From Richelia sinica FACHB-800 (GTDB lineage: Bacteria > Cyanobacteriota > Cyanobacteriia > Cyanobacteriales > Nostocaceae), in NCBI RefSeq assembly GCF_014698825.1, contig NZ_JACJTT010000053.1, positions 1 to 33,533 on the forward strand: 33,533 nucleotides of DNA. Direction: 5' to 3'. The notes beneath the pieces are model-generated. The model did not search any database and was not told where the DNA came from. It was given only the letters and a program-made list of their open reading frames with translations. This document shows, piece after piece, positions 1 through 6,518 of this stretch. Positions within the stretch are counted from its first letter, which is position 1. Each line of letters opens with the position of its first letter. Position numbers and translations under genes: made by a program.

Positions 1-155
1 ATTTCTGCGGTTTGAGAAATTGTTTGACCATGCCCTGTTTTGAGTAAATATAGTAGCTGCACTCTTTCTTTAGCCATCGCAGTTTTTTGTATCGCCAGTA
101 AATCTTTTAGTTCTGCGACAGTCTCTTTAATTTCTAGCTGATATACCCCTGACAT
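1..155 (-). CDS. Transposase N-terminus (IS630/Tc1-like helix-turn-helix), partial
   Basis: An open frame on the minus strand starts with ATG at 155 and runs off the left edge without a stop. It encodes about 51 residues beginning MSGVYQLEIKETVAELKDLL, followed by a helix with QKTAMAKERVQLLYLL. This pattern (short start, LEI, ELK, then K-ERVQLLYLLK and a second helix) is what I know from the winged helix-turn-helix DNA-binding domain at the front of many cyanobacterial IS630-type transposases. The catalytic DDE part would lie outside the window, so whether the element is intact cannot be judged. It could instead be a stand-alone HTH protein. Only 79 bases separate its start codon from the end of the PIN gene, so the element's terminal repeat should lie between about 156 and 234; I could not define it with one end missing. 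Confidence 0.65.
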   Translation of the reverse strand, partial: MSGVYQLEIKETVAELKDLLAIQKTAMAKERVQLLYLLKTGHGQTISQTAE

Positions 156-234
156 TGTTTACCTTTTATCTGGTTTAATCTTATTATCGCATCTGTAGGC
201 TTATTTTAGAGAATTGGTATAAAATATTGTTGTG

Positions 235-723
235 CTATGGACGAGTTGTTAATTCAGAACAGAGAAATATAATTGTGATACCAATATTCTTTAAGGCTAT
301 TTCAAAATTTTTCCAATCAGAATCCACAGCATTTAAAATTGGTGGTTTTTCAGGATGAGTTAAAGCAACTGCCACAAATTTTCGATCTGATTTATCAAAA
401 TTTGCAAGACTTTCTTCTTCTGGGAACTCTTGAAACCCATTTTCAGCAGTGGGTGTAATTTTCACTTGTTGGCAGCGTTGCGGATTTGCTTGATTGGTTA
501 ATACCCATTTGAAAAAGGCATCCCCTACTCCTGGCTGACCTGAAGGCGATAATTTATTTTTATATTCATTAATAATTAACCATGTATCATCCAATACAAT
601 TATATGTTGTTTTTGAATTTCTCGGAGCTTGTTGGCACAGTTTAAAACACAAGCAGGTGAGGCTTGATTTGCTTTTTCATTAGCTACTATAGGAACATTG
701 GTATCTACTACAAAATAGGACAT
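235..723 (-). CDS. PIN-like nuclease paired with the AAA ATPase
   Basis: The product is a 162-residue soluble protein. Its start VVDTN (Asp7) matches the first PIN motif. Further acids sit where a PIN fold needs them: Glu53 in INEY, Asp110/Asp113 in FDKSDRKFVAVAL, and Asp134/Asp136 in NAVDSDWKNF. PIN domains are Mg-dependent RNases; here the activity is inferred from motifs only. Its ATG overlaps the TAA stop of the upstream ATPase by one base (TAATG), so the two are almost certainly translated together. The pair resembles ATPase-plus-nuclease defence modules. It could also be a toxin-like PIN protein, but no small antitoxin gene is next to it; the large ATPase takes that place. It is the last gene of the minus-strand group before the transposase fragment. 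Confidence 0.7.
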   Translation of the reverse strand: MSYFVVDTNVPIVANEKANQASPACVLNCANKLREIQKQHIIVLDDTWLIINEYKNKLSPSGQPGVGDAFFKWVLTNQANPQRCQQVKITPTAENGFQEFPEEESLANFDKSDRKFVAVALTHPEKPPILNAVDSDWKNFEIALKNIGITIIFLCSELTTRP

Positions 724-2087
724 TATTCTGATTGATTCCCATGTTGACGTTTCATGGCTGCTTCTGTCATGGCTAATAATTCTCCCATTTCATCACCAAA
801 GAATCCTACAGGCCAATTATTAATGTTGCCATAAGCATCTAATTCTAAAGGAGTTAATTCAGAGTTTCCTTGCTCATTTAATTGACAAAAATACAATGCA
901 GCATCATTTTCTTGGAGTTGTTCTTCAGCAATACGTCTTTGTAAGCGACGCAGTAAATGTTCGCTATGACTTTCAAGGATAATTTGCATATTTCTATTCT
1001 TAATCACATCAATAAATACGTCTGCTAAACCTGCTTGCACTGATGGATGTAAATGAATTTCTGGTTGTTCAAAAATCAATGTCGAACCTTTAGGTGCATA
1101 ATAACAAAGCACTAAAACTGGTAAAATTTGAGAAACTCCAAAACCTACATCTGTAATTAATACTTCAGAAGAATTAGGAGTACGTCGTACACTCAGTTCA
1201 TATTCTTGACGATTTTCGGCAATTGGCTTTAACTGAAAATCATGTATTAGTCCTAATTCCCGTAACCATTCTGCTATCCTTTGTTCTATGTTTTCCTGAT
1301 TATTTTGATTTCTAGAAGCTAATAAAGCAGGAACAGCTTGTTCTCCTTTTTTTCCTACATCTTGGGGTTGATAGCCAGCCCACGTATAGCTACGACGTGG
1401 ATAATCTCGCAATGGTCCAAGATAATAGATATTTTGAAAAATTCCTTCAAAAGCTAGTACAAAATCCGCTAAAAAAGAGGCATTTTGATAATAAGAGTTT
1501 ACCTGATCTGGAAAACCATAACTCTTGATTGGTTGTGGAAGTGGCCATGCTCTGCCTTTAAAGCGTTTTAAATCATAACTTGGTGACGATTTTAATCTAT
1601 ATTCAGGTTTACCTTTATTATTTTGATTATCTTGTCTTTCCATGCCAAATAAATAATTTTTATTGTCATAATCAAAGCTATAGAACAAATTTTGTACAGT
1701 CAGGCTTTCTGCTGTAACTTCAATATTGGCATTAAATGACAAAGATGAAATTGAAAAAATAATATCCTCTAATTCACCCTCTGGATTAATAACATCCAGG
1801 GTTTCTGGTAGTTCCCAAGCTAAAGAAAACTCAATTTCTCCAGGTATTTGATGCTGATAAATGACATCAGTGATTGTTCCTAAATCAATATAAGTTTTAT
1901 CATCACCTGTATGTAATACTCTTTGTCTATCAGGAGATTCTACAGTTTGTTTGAGCATTAATAACAGTTGGATAATGCCAGTTTTACCTGAACTATTAGT
2001 ACCAAATAATCCTGTTAAGGATGCTAATGGCATTTGCCCTGTATTCTGCCAAGATTTAAAGTTATGAATAGTTAATTGTTTCAACAT
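723..2087 (-). CDS. AAA ATPase with DUF3696-type C-terminus (OLD/RecF-like)
   Basis: A 454-residue SMC/RecF/OLD-type ATPase. The N-terminus MLKQLTIHNFKSWQ is typical of the class. The Walker A is GTNSSGKT (about 29-36). A signature-like GFGVSQILPVL lies near residue 315, and the Walker B IFEQPEIHLHP follows about 20 residues later with its catalytic Glu. The D-loop/H-switch region is ILESHSEHLLRRLQRR. The tail (ALYFCQLNEQG, then LDAYGNINNWPVGFFGDEMGEL) is the DUF3696 signature as I know it. No TOPRIM nuclease domain is visible, so the nuclease role probably falls to the PIN protein that overlaps its 3' end by one base. moaE lies 59 bases upstream on the same strand. Relatives occur in phage defence and retron-like or Septu-like modules; the actual role here is unknown. 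Confidence 0.85.
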   Translation of the reverse strand: MLKQLTIHNFKSWQNTGQMPLASLTGLFGTNSSGKTGIIQLLLMLKQTVESPDRQRVLHTGDDKTYIDLGTITDVIYQHQIPGEIEFSLAWELPETLDVINPEGELEDIIFSISSLSFNANIEVTAESLTVQNLFYSFDYDNKNYLFGMERQDNQNNKGKPEYRLKSSPSYDLKRFKGRAWPLPQPIKSYGFPDQVNSYYQNASFLADFVLAFEGIFQNIYYLGPLRDYPRRSYTWAGYQPQDVGKKGEQAVPALLASRNQNNQENIEQRIAEWLRELGLIHDFQLKPIAENRQEYELSVRRTPNSSEVLITDVGFGVSQILPVLVLCYYAPKGSTLIFEQPEIHLHPSVQAGLADVFIDVIKNRNMQIILESHSEHLLRRLQRRIAEEQLQENDAALYFCQLNEQGNSELTPLELDAYGNINNWPVGFFGDEMGELLAMTEAAMKRQHGNQSE

Positions 2088-2146
2088 CTTTTCACAGTTA
2101 TAAGTAAAAACTGAAAATTATCAATTTGGTTGAGCAACCGTAAAAC

Positions 2147-2635
2147 TCAACAATTTTGTTCACAAGCCCCAATACTTACCCAAGCCCCAAACAGGTTACC
2201 ATCTTTACCGTCATACCATTCTTTTTTCCAAATTGGAGCATTGTGTTTGAGTGTATCTATGGCATATTGACAAGCTGCAAATGCTTCACTGCGATGAGGA
2301 CAACCTACAGCGACTAAAACACTAATTTCTCCTATTTTTAACCTGCCAATGCGATGATAAATGACTACTCGATTCACATCAGACCAATGAGAGCGAATGT
2401 CAGCAGCTATTTGATAAAATACCTGTAATGCCATTGGTTCATAAGCTTGATATTCTAAGGCAACTACAGATTGACCATTAGTTTGATTACGAACAGTACC
2501 ACTCATAACCACTACTGCACCATTAGCAGGGTCATCGGCTTTAGCATAAATTTCTTCTAGAGATATGGGTGCAAATGTGATGCCAAAGCTATCTTTTTGA
2601 TGAGGTTTGAGAGGAAAAACAACTGGGTTTACCAT
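2147..2635 (-). CDS. moaE: Molybdopterin synthase catalytic subunit MoaE
   Basis: This is the large subunit of MPT synthase. It works with thiocarboxylated MoaD to put the dithiolene sulfurs on cyclic pyranopterin monophosphate in molybdenum cofactor synthesis. Family motifs are clear: MSGTVRNQ (44-51), ALEYQAYEPMA, HRIGRLKIGEISVLVAVGCPHR, and TLKHNAPIWKKE. Lys130 and Lys137 match the spacing of the two essential lysines of E. coli MoaE (119 and 126). At 162 residues it is slightly longer than the usual 140-150 because of an N-terminal extension. No moaD or other moa gene is in the window. It may share a transcript with the ATPase-PIN genes 59 bases downstream, but nothing links the functions. 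Confidence 0.96.
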   Translation of the reverse strand: MVNPVVFPLKPHQKDSFGITFAPISLEEIYAKADDPANGAVVVMSGTVRNQTNGQSVVALEYQAYEPMALQVFYQIAADIRSHWSDVNRVVIYHRIGRLKIGEISVLVAVGCPHRSEAFAACQYAIDTLKHNAPIWKKEWYDGKDGNLFGAWVSIGACEQNC

Positions 2636-2715
2636 AGTAAATTGATGATTATTTATTCAGGAATTAAAAATAGATGTAGAAAAATTGATGAATGATCAGT
2701 TATAAGTAAGGTTTT

Positions 2716-3534
2716 ATGAGTTCTGGACAGATGGAAATAGTTATTGGTTGGCTCTATCCTACCTTGATGAGCACCTATGGCGATCGCGGTAATGTAATTA
2801 CTATCGAACGTCGGGCCCAGTGGCGGGGATACGATGTCAAAGTGGTTCCCCTAGACCAAAATGCCACAGCCGAAGATATCAAGGCTGTTGATGTCATTGT
2901 TGGTGGTGGTGCACAAGACCGTCAGCAAGAAATCGTGATGCGGGATTTACAAGGCGCGAAAGCTGACGCAATGCGGGAAAAAATCGAAAATGGTACACCT
3001 GGCGTGTTTACCTGTGGTTCCCCTCAATTACTAGGACATTATTACGAACCAGGCTTTGGACAAAGAATAGAAGGTTTAGGCATCTTAGATTTAGTCTCTA
3101 TCCATCCAGGAGAAAATACTAAACGTTGTATTGGTAACTTAGTCATAGAAGTTACGGCCTCACGCCTAGCTCAGGAGTTAGAGGCGATGATTGGTACTAA
3201 ACCCTATTTAGTTGGGTTTGAAAATCATGGGGGACGTACCAAACTAGGAAAAGTAGAAGCTTTGGGACGTGTGGTTTATGGCTTAGGGAACAATGGCGAA
3301 GATGGGACAGAGGGGGCTTTTTATCAAAATGCCATAGCGACCTATTCCCACGGGCCTTTGTTACCCAAAAACCCCTTTGTTGCCGATTGGTTGATTCAAA
3401 CAGCCCTGCGGCTAAAGTATGAGCAGGAAATCAAACTGACACCGTTAAATGATCAGTTGGCGATGGAGGGACGAGAGGCCATGTTTAAACGCTTGAAAGT
3501 GAATGTCCCAACCATGGCTGTGACTCCAGTCTGA
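2716..3534 (+). CDS. gatD: GatD-like type 1 glutamine amidotransferase (lipid II isoglutaminyl synthase subunit)
   Basis: A 272-residue class I (triad) glutaminase of the CobQ/GatD type. The start reads MEIVIGWLYPTLMSTYGDRGN, which is characteristic of GatD. The nucleophile is Cys100 in FTCGSPQLLG and the catalytic His is His212 in TYSHGPLLPKNP. Arg137 (KRCIGN) may correspond to the glutamine-binding Arg of S. aureus GatD. In Firmicutes and some other groups GatD supplies ammonia to MurT to amidate the D-Glu of lipid II. No murT is adjacent here; the next gene is a CNNM protein and the upstream gene is moaE on the other strand. The start at 2716 has AAGG about 4 bases upstream; an in-frame ATG at 2731 is an alternative. 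The substrate in cyanobacteria is inferred. Confidence 0.85.
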   Translation: MSSGQMEIVIGWLYPTLMSTYGDRGNVITIERRAQWRGYDVKVVPLDQNATAEDIKAVDVIVGGGAQDRQQEIVMRDLQGAKADAMREKIENGTPGVFTCGSPQLLGHYYEPGFGQRIEGLGILDLVSIHPGENTKRCIGNLVIEVTASRLAQELEAMIGTKPYLVGFENHGGRTKLGKVEALGRVVYGLGNNGEDGTEGAFYQNAIATYSHGPLLPKNPFVADWLIQTALRLKYEQEIKLTPLNDQLAMEGREAMFKRLKVNVPTMAVTPV

Positions 3535-3679
3535 TGAAAAGTTACAGAGGGTGTAGAACAATCTGCCATATACCCTCTCACCCTTTCACCCTGTTAGAGT
3601 GGCACACTGCATCCTCATCTTTAATCCAGACGTTAGGATAGAAACGAAGTTAACTTTCACAACAAATAAACCCTACTTT

Positions 3680-3712
3680 CCCTCTAGGTGATCAACCTGA
3701 GGGATTTTTTTT
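3680..3712 (+). terminator. Rho-independent terminator
   Basis: CCCTC (3680-3684) pairs with GAGGG (3699-3703) and AGGT (3686-3689) with ACCT (3695-3698), with one bulged T and a 5-base loop, followed after one A by eight T (3705-3712). It lies 145 bases after the gatD-like stop. It could end that mRNA after a long 3' region or end a separate small RNA. The rest of 3535-3863 shows no convincing coding frame. Confidence 0.85.
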
Positions 3713-3863
3713 GGCTAATCTATTTTATATATTCTCAACAATTTGTTTCTTTAATTCTTTCCTCATCGGTAGCAACTATACCTGATGATTGTCCAAGAAG
3801 CCCCTTTAATACTAGATACTAAAGGGTGAGCTACCTTCGCTATCTATAGCGGCAATTTTAAAC

Positions 3864-5177
3864 ATGTCCTCCATCACTTTTGAAATTTTAATCATTTTGG
3901 TTCTCATTATTGCCAACGGAGTATTTTCGATGTCCGAGATGGCGATAGTGTCAGCGCGGAAAGTTAGGTTACAGCAGTTGGCCAATCAGGGAGATGTTAA
4001 CGCCAGAGTGGCTTTGAAGCTGGCTGAGTCTCCTAATCACTTCTTGTCTATCGTTCAGGTGGGCATCACACTGATTAATATTCTTAATGGTGTGTTTGGG
4101 GGTGCAACAATTGCCAAAAGATTAGGGGAGTATGTCAAGCTAGTACCTTTCTTGGCTAGTTATAGCGAACCGATCGCTTTTAGTGTTGTTGTTTTAGTCA
4201 TTACCTATTTGTCCTTAATCGTCGGTGAACTGGTTCCGAAACGCCTAGCATTAAATAACCCGGAAAGAATAGCGGCTTTTGTGGCGATTCCCATGCGTGC
4301 TTTAGCGGCGTTGGCTTCACCAATTGTGCATTTGTTAAGCACCTCCACAGAAATGGTGTTGCGACTCTTGGGGATTCGACCTTCTTCTGAACCCCAGGTG
4401 ACGGAAGAAGAAATTAAAATTTTAATTGAACAAGGTACGGAAGCAGGAACCTTTGAGGAAGCAGAACAGGATATGGTAGAGAGGGTGTTTCGATTAGGCG
4501 ATCGCCCCGTAAGCGCCTTTATGACCCCCCGTCCTGATATTGTTTGGTTAGATTTGGAAGATTCCCCAGAGGAAAACCGTCAGAAAATGTCTGACAGTGG
4601 CTATTCTCGTTATCCTGTGTGTCAAGAAGGATTGGACAACGTACTGGGAATAGTTCCAGTCACAGACCTGTTAGCGAGAAGTTTTCGTGGTGAATCTCTA
4701 GATTTGACGATTGGATTACGTCAGCCTGTTTTTGTGCCAGAAAGTACCAGAGGCTTGAAAGTTTTAGAATTATTTAAGCAAACTATCACTCACATGGCCT
4801 TAGTTGTTGATGAATACGGCGTAATCCAAGGCTTAGTTACCCTCAACGACATCATGAGCGAAATTGTTGGTGATGTACCCGCAGAACCAGGACAGGAAGA
4901 ACCCCAAGCAGTTCAAAGAGAGGATGGGTCTTGGTTATTAGATGGGATGTTACCTGTAGAAGAATTTTTGGAATTGTTTGATATGGAAGAGTGGGAATAT
5001 GACGAAAGGGGCAGCTATCAAACCTTAGGTGGTTTTGTCATCAATCATTTAGGACGTATTCCCGCTGCCGCAGACTATTTTGAATGGCAAGATATGCGAA
5101 TTGAAGTCATGGATATGGACGGTAATCGAGTGGATAAGGTGTTGGTCGTACCAAAGTTGAATCGAGAGAGTGAGTAG
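3864..5177 (+). CDS. CNNM/CBS/CorC_HlyC-domain membrane protein (hemolysin-family)
   Basis: A 437-residue protein with the full three-part layout of the CNNM/CorC group. Residues 1 to about 195 form the CNNM transmembrane domain: a first helix at 5-27, the segment SMSEMAIVSARKVRLQQLA, further helices at about 60-80, 102-122 and 138-165, and the motif LIVGELVPKRLAL. A CBS pair follows at about 205-330 (AFMTPRPDIVWLD; ITHMALVVDEYGVIQGLVT). The CorC_HlyC transporter-associated domain is at about 345-430 (DGSWLLDGMLPVEEF; YQTLGGFVINHLGRIP). Relatives are linked to Mg/Co efflux or homeostasis; the old name hemolysin is historical. A terminator lies upstream at 3680-3712, so it probably has its own promoter in 3713-3863, though I could not pick a clear one. 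No visible partner gene. Confidence 0.92.
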   Translation: MSSITFEILIILVLIIANGVFSMSEMAIVSARKVRLQQLANQGDVNARVALKLAESPNHFLSIVQVGITLINILNGVFGGATIAKRLGEYVKLVPFLASYSEPIAFSVVVLVITYLSLIVGELVPKRLALNNPERIAAFVAIPMRALAALASPIVHLLSTSTEMVLRLLGIRPSSEPQVTEEEIKILIEQGTEAGTFEEAEQDMVERVFRLGDRPVSAFMTPRPDIVWLDLEDSPEENRQKMSDSGYSRYPVCQEGLDNVLGIVPVTDLLARSFRGESLDLTIGLRQPVFVPESTRGLKVLELFKQTITHMALVVDEYGVIQGLVTLNDIMSEIVGDVPAEPGQEEPQAVQREDGSWLLDGMLPVEEFLELFDMEEWEYDERGSYQTLGGFVINHLGRIPAAADYFEWQDMRIEVMDMDGNRVDKVLVVPKLNRESE

Positions 5178-5499
5178 GTATAGAGAGAAGAATACAGGAG
5201 TTACAGAAGTTCAGGAGTTACAGAAGTTAAGAAGTTCAGAAGTTGCAGAAGTTGCAGAAGTTACAGGAGTTACAGAATAGAATTCTTGCATTTTTAAACT
5301 CTGTTCGCGTTCACGTAGTGTGCCGGAGGCATCAACCATACTTCTGTTCGCGCAGCGTGCCGTAGGTATACTCCTGAACTTCTGAACTCCTGTTCGCGCA
5401 GCGTGCCGTAGGCATACTTCTGAACTCCTGCACAGCAGCTTACTCCCAATTTTGCTTGATAAGCTAACGTGGGAAGTAGGCGCAGAGGAGTAAGAGAAC
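5178..5499. repeat. Repeat-rich gap: octamer-like tandem array, its inverted copies, and three dispersed 24-mers
   Basis: From 5193 to 5277 the sequence is built of 8-9 base units of the form AAGTTNCAG or AGGAGTTACAG. Inverted copies of the same units (ACTCCTGAACTTCTG type) recur at about 5368-5391 and 5414-5430, so the arms could fold back on each other. Between them lie three copies of a 24-base dispersed element, at 5309-5332, 5346-5369 and 5392-5415, with core GCAGCGTGCCGTAGGCAT. A fourth, inverted copy is at 16099-16122. A minus-strand reading frame crosses the array but is low-complexity and I do not regard it as a gene. The last 20 bases hold the ribosome site of the next gene (GAGGAG, 5485-5490). 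Confidence 0.85.
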
Positions 5500-6216
5500 A
5501 TGAATATAGCTAAGGTAGCTGTTGTGGTTGGTGCGGGGCCTGGTTTGGGCGCTGCTATTGCTCGTCGCTTTGCTAGTGAAGGTTTTGCTGTGGCGCTGAT
5601 GGCGCGGAATTTAGAGAGTTTGACTCAGATTCAAAATCAGATTTTAGCTAATGGGGGAAAAGCGATCGCAGTTTGTGCTGATGTGACTGATGTGGAATCG
5701 CTGTCCTCTGGCTTTAGTCAGGTATTTTCTCAGTTGGGACATCCAGAGGTTTTAATCTATAACGCTGGTGCTGTACAAATAGCGAGTATTTTGGAATTGA
5801 CACCAGAACAGTTTACCTCTGGCTGGAAAGTTAATTGTTTTGGAGCCTTTTTAGCTGCACAGCAGGTGTTACCGAAAATGCTGGAACGGGGAAGGGGAAC
5901 AATTTTGTTAACTGGTGCCACTGCGGCCTTAAGGGGTTCAGCAAGATTTGCTGGTTTTGCGGTGGGTAAGTTTGGCTTAAGAGCATTAGCACAAAGTATG
6001 GCTAGGGAATTTGGCCCCCAAGGTATCCATGTGGCCCATGTGGTGATTGATGGCATTATTAATACGCCCAAAATTCACATCCGGGAAATGGAGAAAGAAA
6101 TATATACTTTATTATCGCCAGATGCGATCGCTCAAAACTATTGGCACCTCTATCAACAAGATTCTACAGCTTGGACTCTGGAGCTTGATTTACGTCCGGC
6201 TGTGGAAAAATTCTAA
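5500..6216 (+). CDS. SDR-family protein lacking the usual Ser and Tyr catalytic residues
   Basis: A 238-residue Rossmann-fold short-chain dehydrogenase/reductase. The nucleotide-binding loop is GAGPGLG (11-17), the ADV motif is at 60-62 and NAG at 88-90. In classical SDRs a Tyr sits four residues before the active Lys and a Ser 13 residues before the Tyr. Here the segment GFAVGK places Phe153 at the Tyr position and Ala140 at the Ser position, with Lys157 kept. This subgroup (LTGATAALRG then FxxxK, then HVAHVVIDG) is known to me from other bacteria with the same Phe, so it is likely a family trait, not local decay. The substrate is unknown. GAGGAG lies 9 bases before the ATG. It ends just before a highly structured non-coding stretch. 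Confidence 0.9.
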   Translation: MNIAKVAVVVGAGPGLGAAIARRFASEGFAVALMARNLESLTQIQNQILANGGKAIAVCADVTDVESLSSGFSQVFSQLGHPEVLIYNAGAVQIASILELTPEQFTSGWKVNCFGAFLAAQQVLPKMLERGRGTILLTGATAALRGSARFAGFAVGKFGLRALAQSMAREFGPQGIHVAHVVIDGIINTPKIHIREMEKEIYTLLSPDAIAQNYWHLYQQDSTAWTLELDLRPAVEKF

Positions 6217-6230
6217 ATTGCCATCTACGT

Positions 6231-6329
6231 AAAAGCGGCAAGGAAGGAAAGGACTTCCAGGTTTATAGCTAGCCAATAGAAGGGTCTAGTCTCAGCCCTA
6301 TGTGGTGTGAGTAGCCATTGCCGTTTTTT
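6231..6329 (+). ncRNA. Candidate structured RNA (three-way junction closing on a T tract)
   Basis: AAAAGCGGCAAGG (6231-6243) can pair with CCATTGCCGTTTTTT (6315-6329) with one bulged A and one G-T pair, closing about 70 inner bases. Inside are GGAAG/CTTCC (6242-6246 with 6254-6258) and CTA-CTCA (6286-6294) with TGAGTAG (6308-6314). The right arm ends in six T. It starts 14 bases after the SDR stop, so it may be an elaborate terminator, a 3'-UTR-derived RNA or a separate small RNA. I do not recognise a known family. Confidence 0.4.
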
Positions 6330-6352
6330 GCGATATATAGCCATAATTGCTA

Positions 6353-6378
6353 CCATCCAACATTGATGTTGAAGATGG
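6353..6378 (+). other. Hairpin in the SDR to pentapeptide-repeat gap
   Basis: CCATC plus CAACA (6353-6362) pairs with TGTTG (6367-6371) and, across a two-A bulge, GATGG (6374-6378), around the loop TTGA. A run of seven T lies about 25 bases further on, behind a weak AACC/GGTT stem. The role is unknown; it may be a second terminator. The rest of 6217-6518 shows no coding frame I would support. Confidence 0.45.
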
Positions 6379-6518
6379 GACTGAAGAACCTGAATTTTGG
6401 GTTTTTTTCGTGTTGATGCCTACATTTCGCTTGTTCATCACTACTATTCATTTATTTAGGCTTGATCACAGGGGATTAAACAAGATGGGTACATTACAAT
6501 ACAATTCCTGAGAAATTG

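Noticed and set aside
3600-3712. Spacer RNA as Yfr1
   Set aside because: The conserved unpaired ACTCCTCACAC core of Yfr1 is absent.
5211-5501. Minus-strand frame of 96 codons across the octamer and 24-mer repeats
   Set aside because: It is made almost wholly of repeat units and gives a low-complexity protein with no family signal.
6231-6329. Structured spacer as SRP RNA or a known riboswitch
   Set aside because: The SRP apical loop sequence and the cores of cobalamin, TPP and glutamine motifs are missing.
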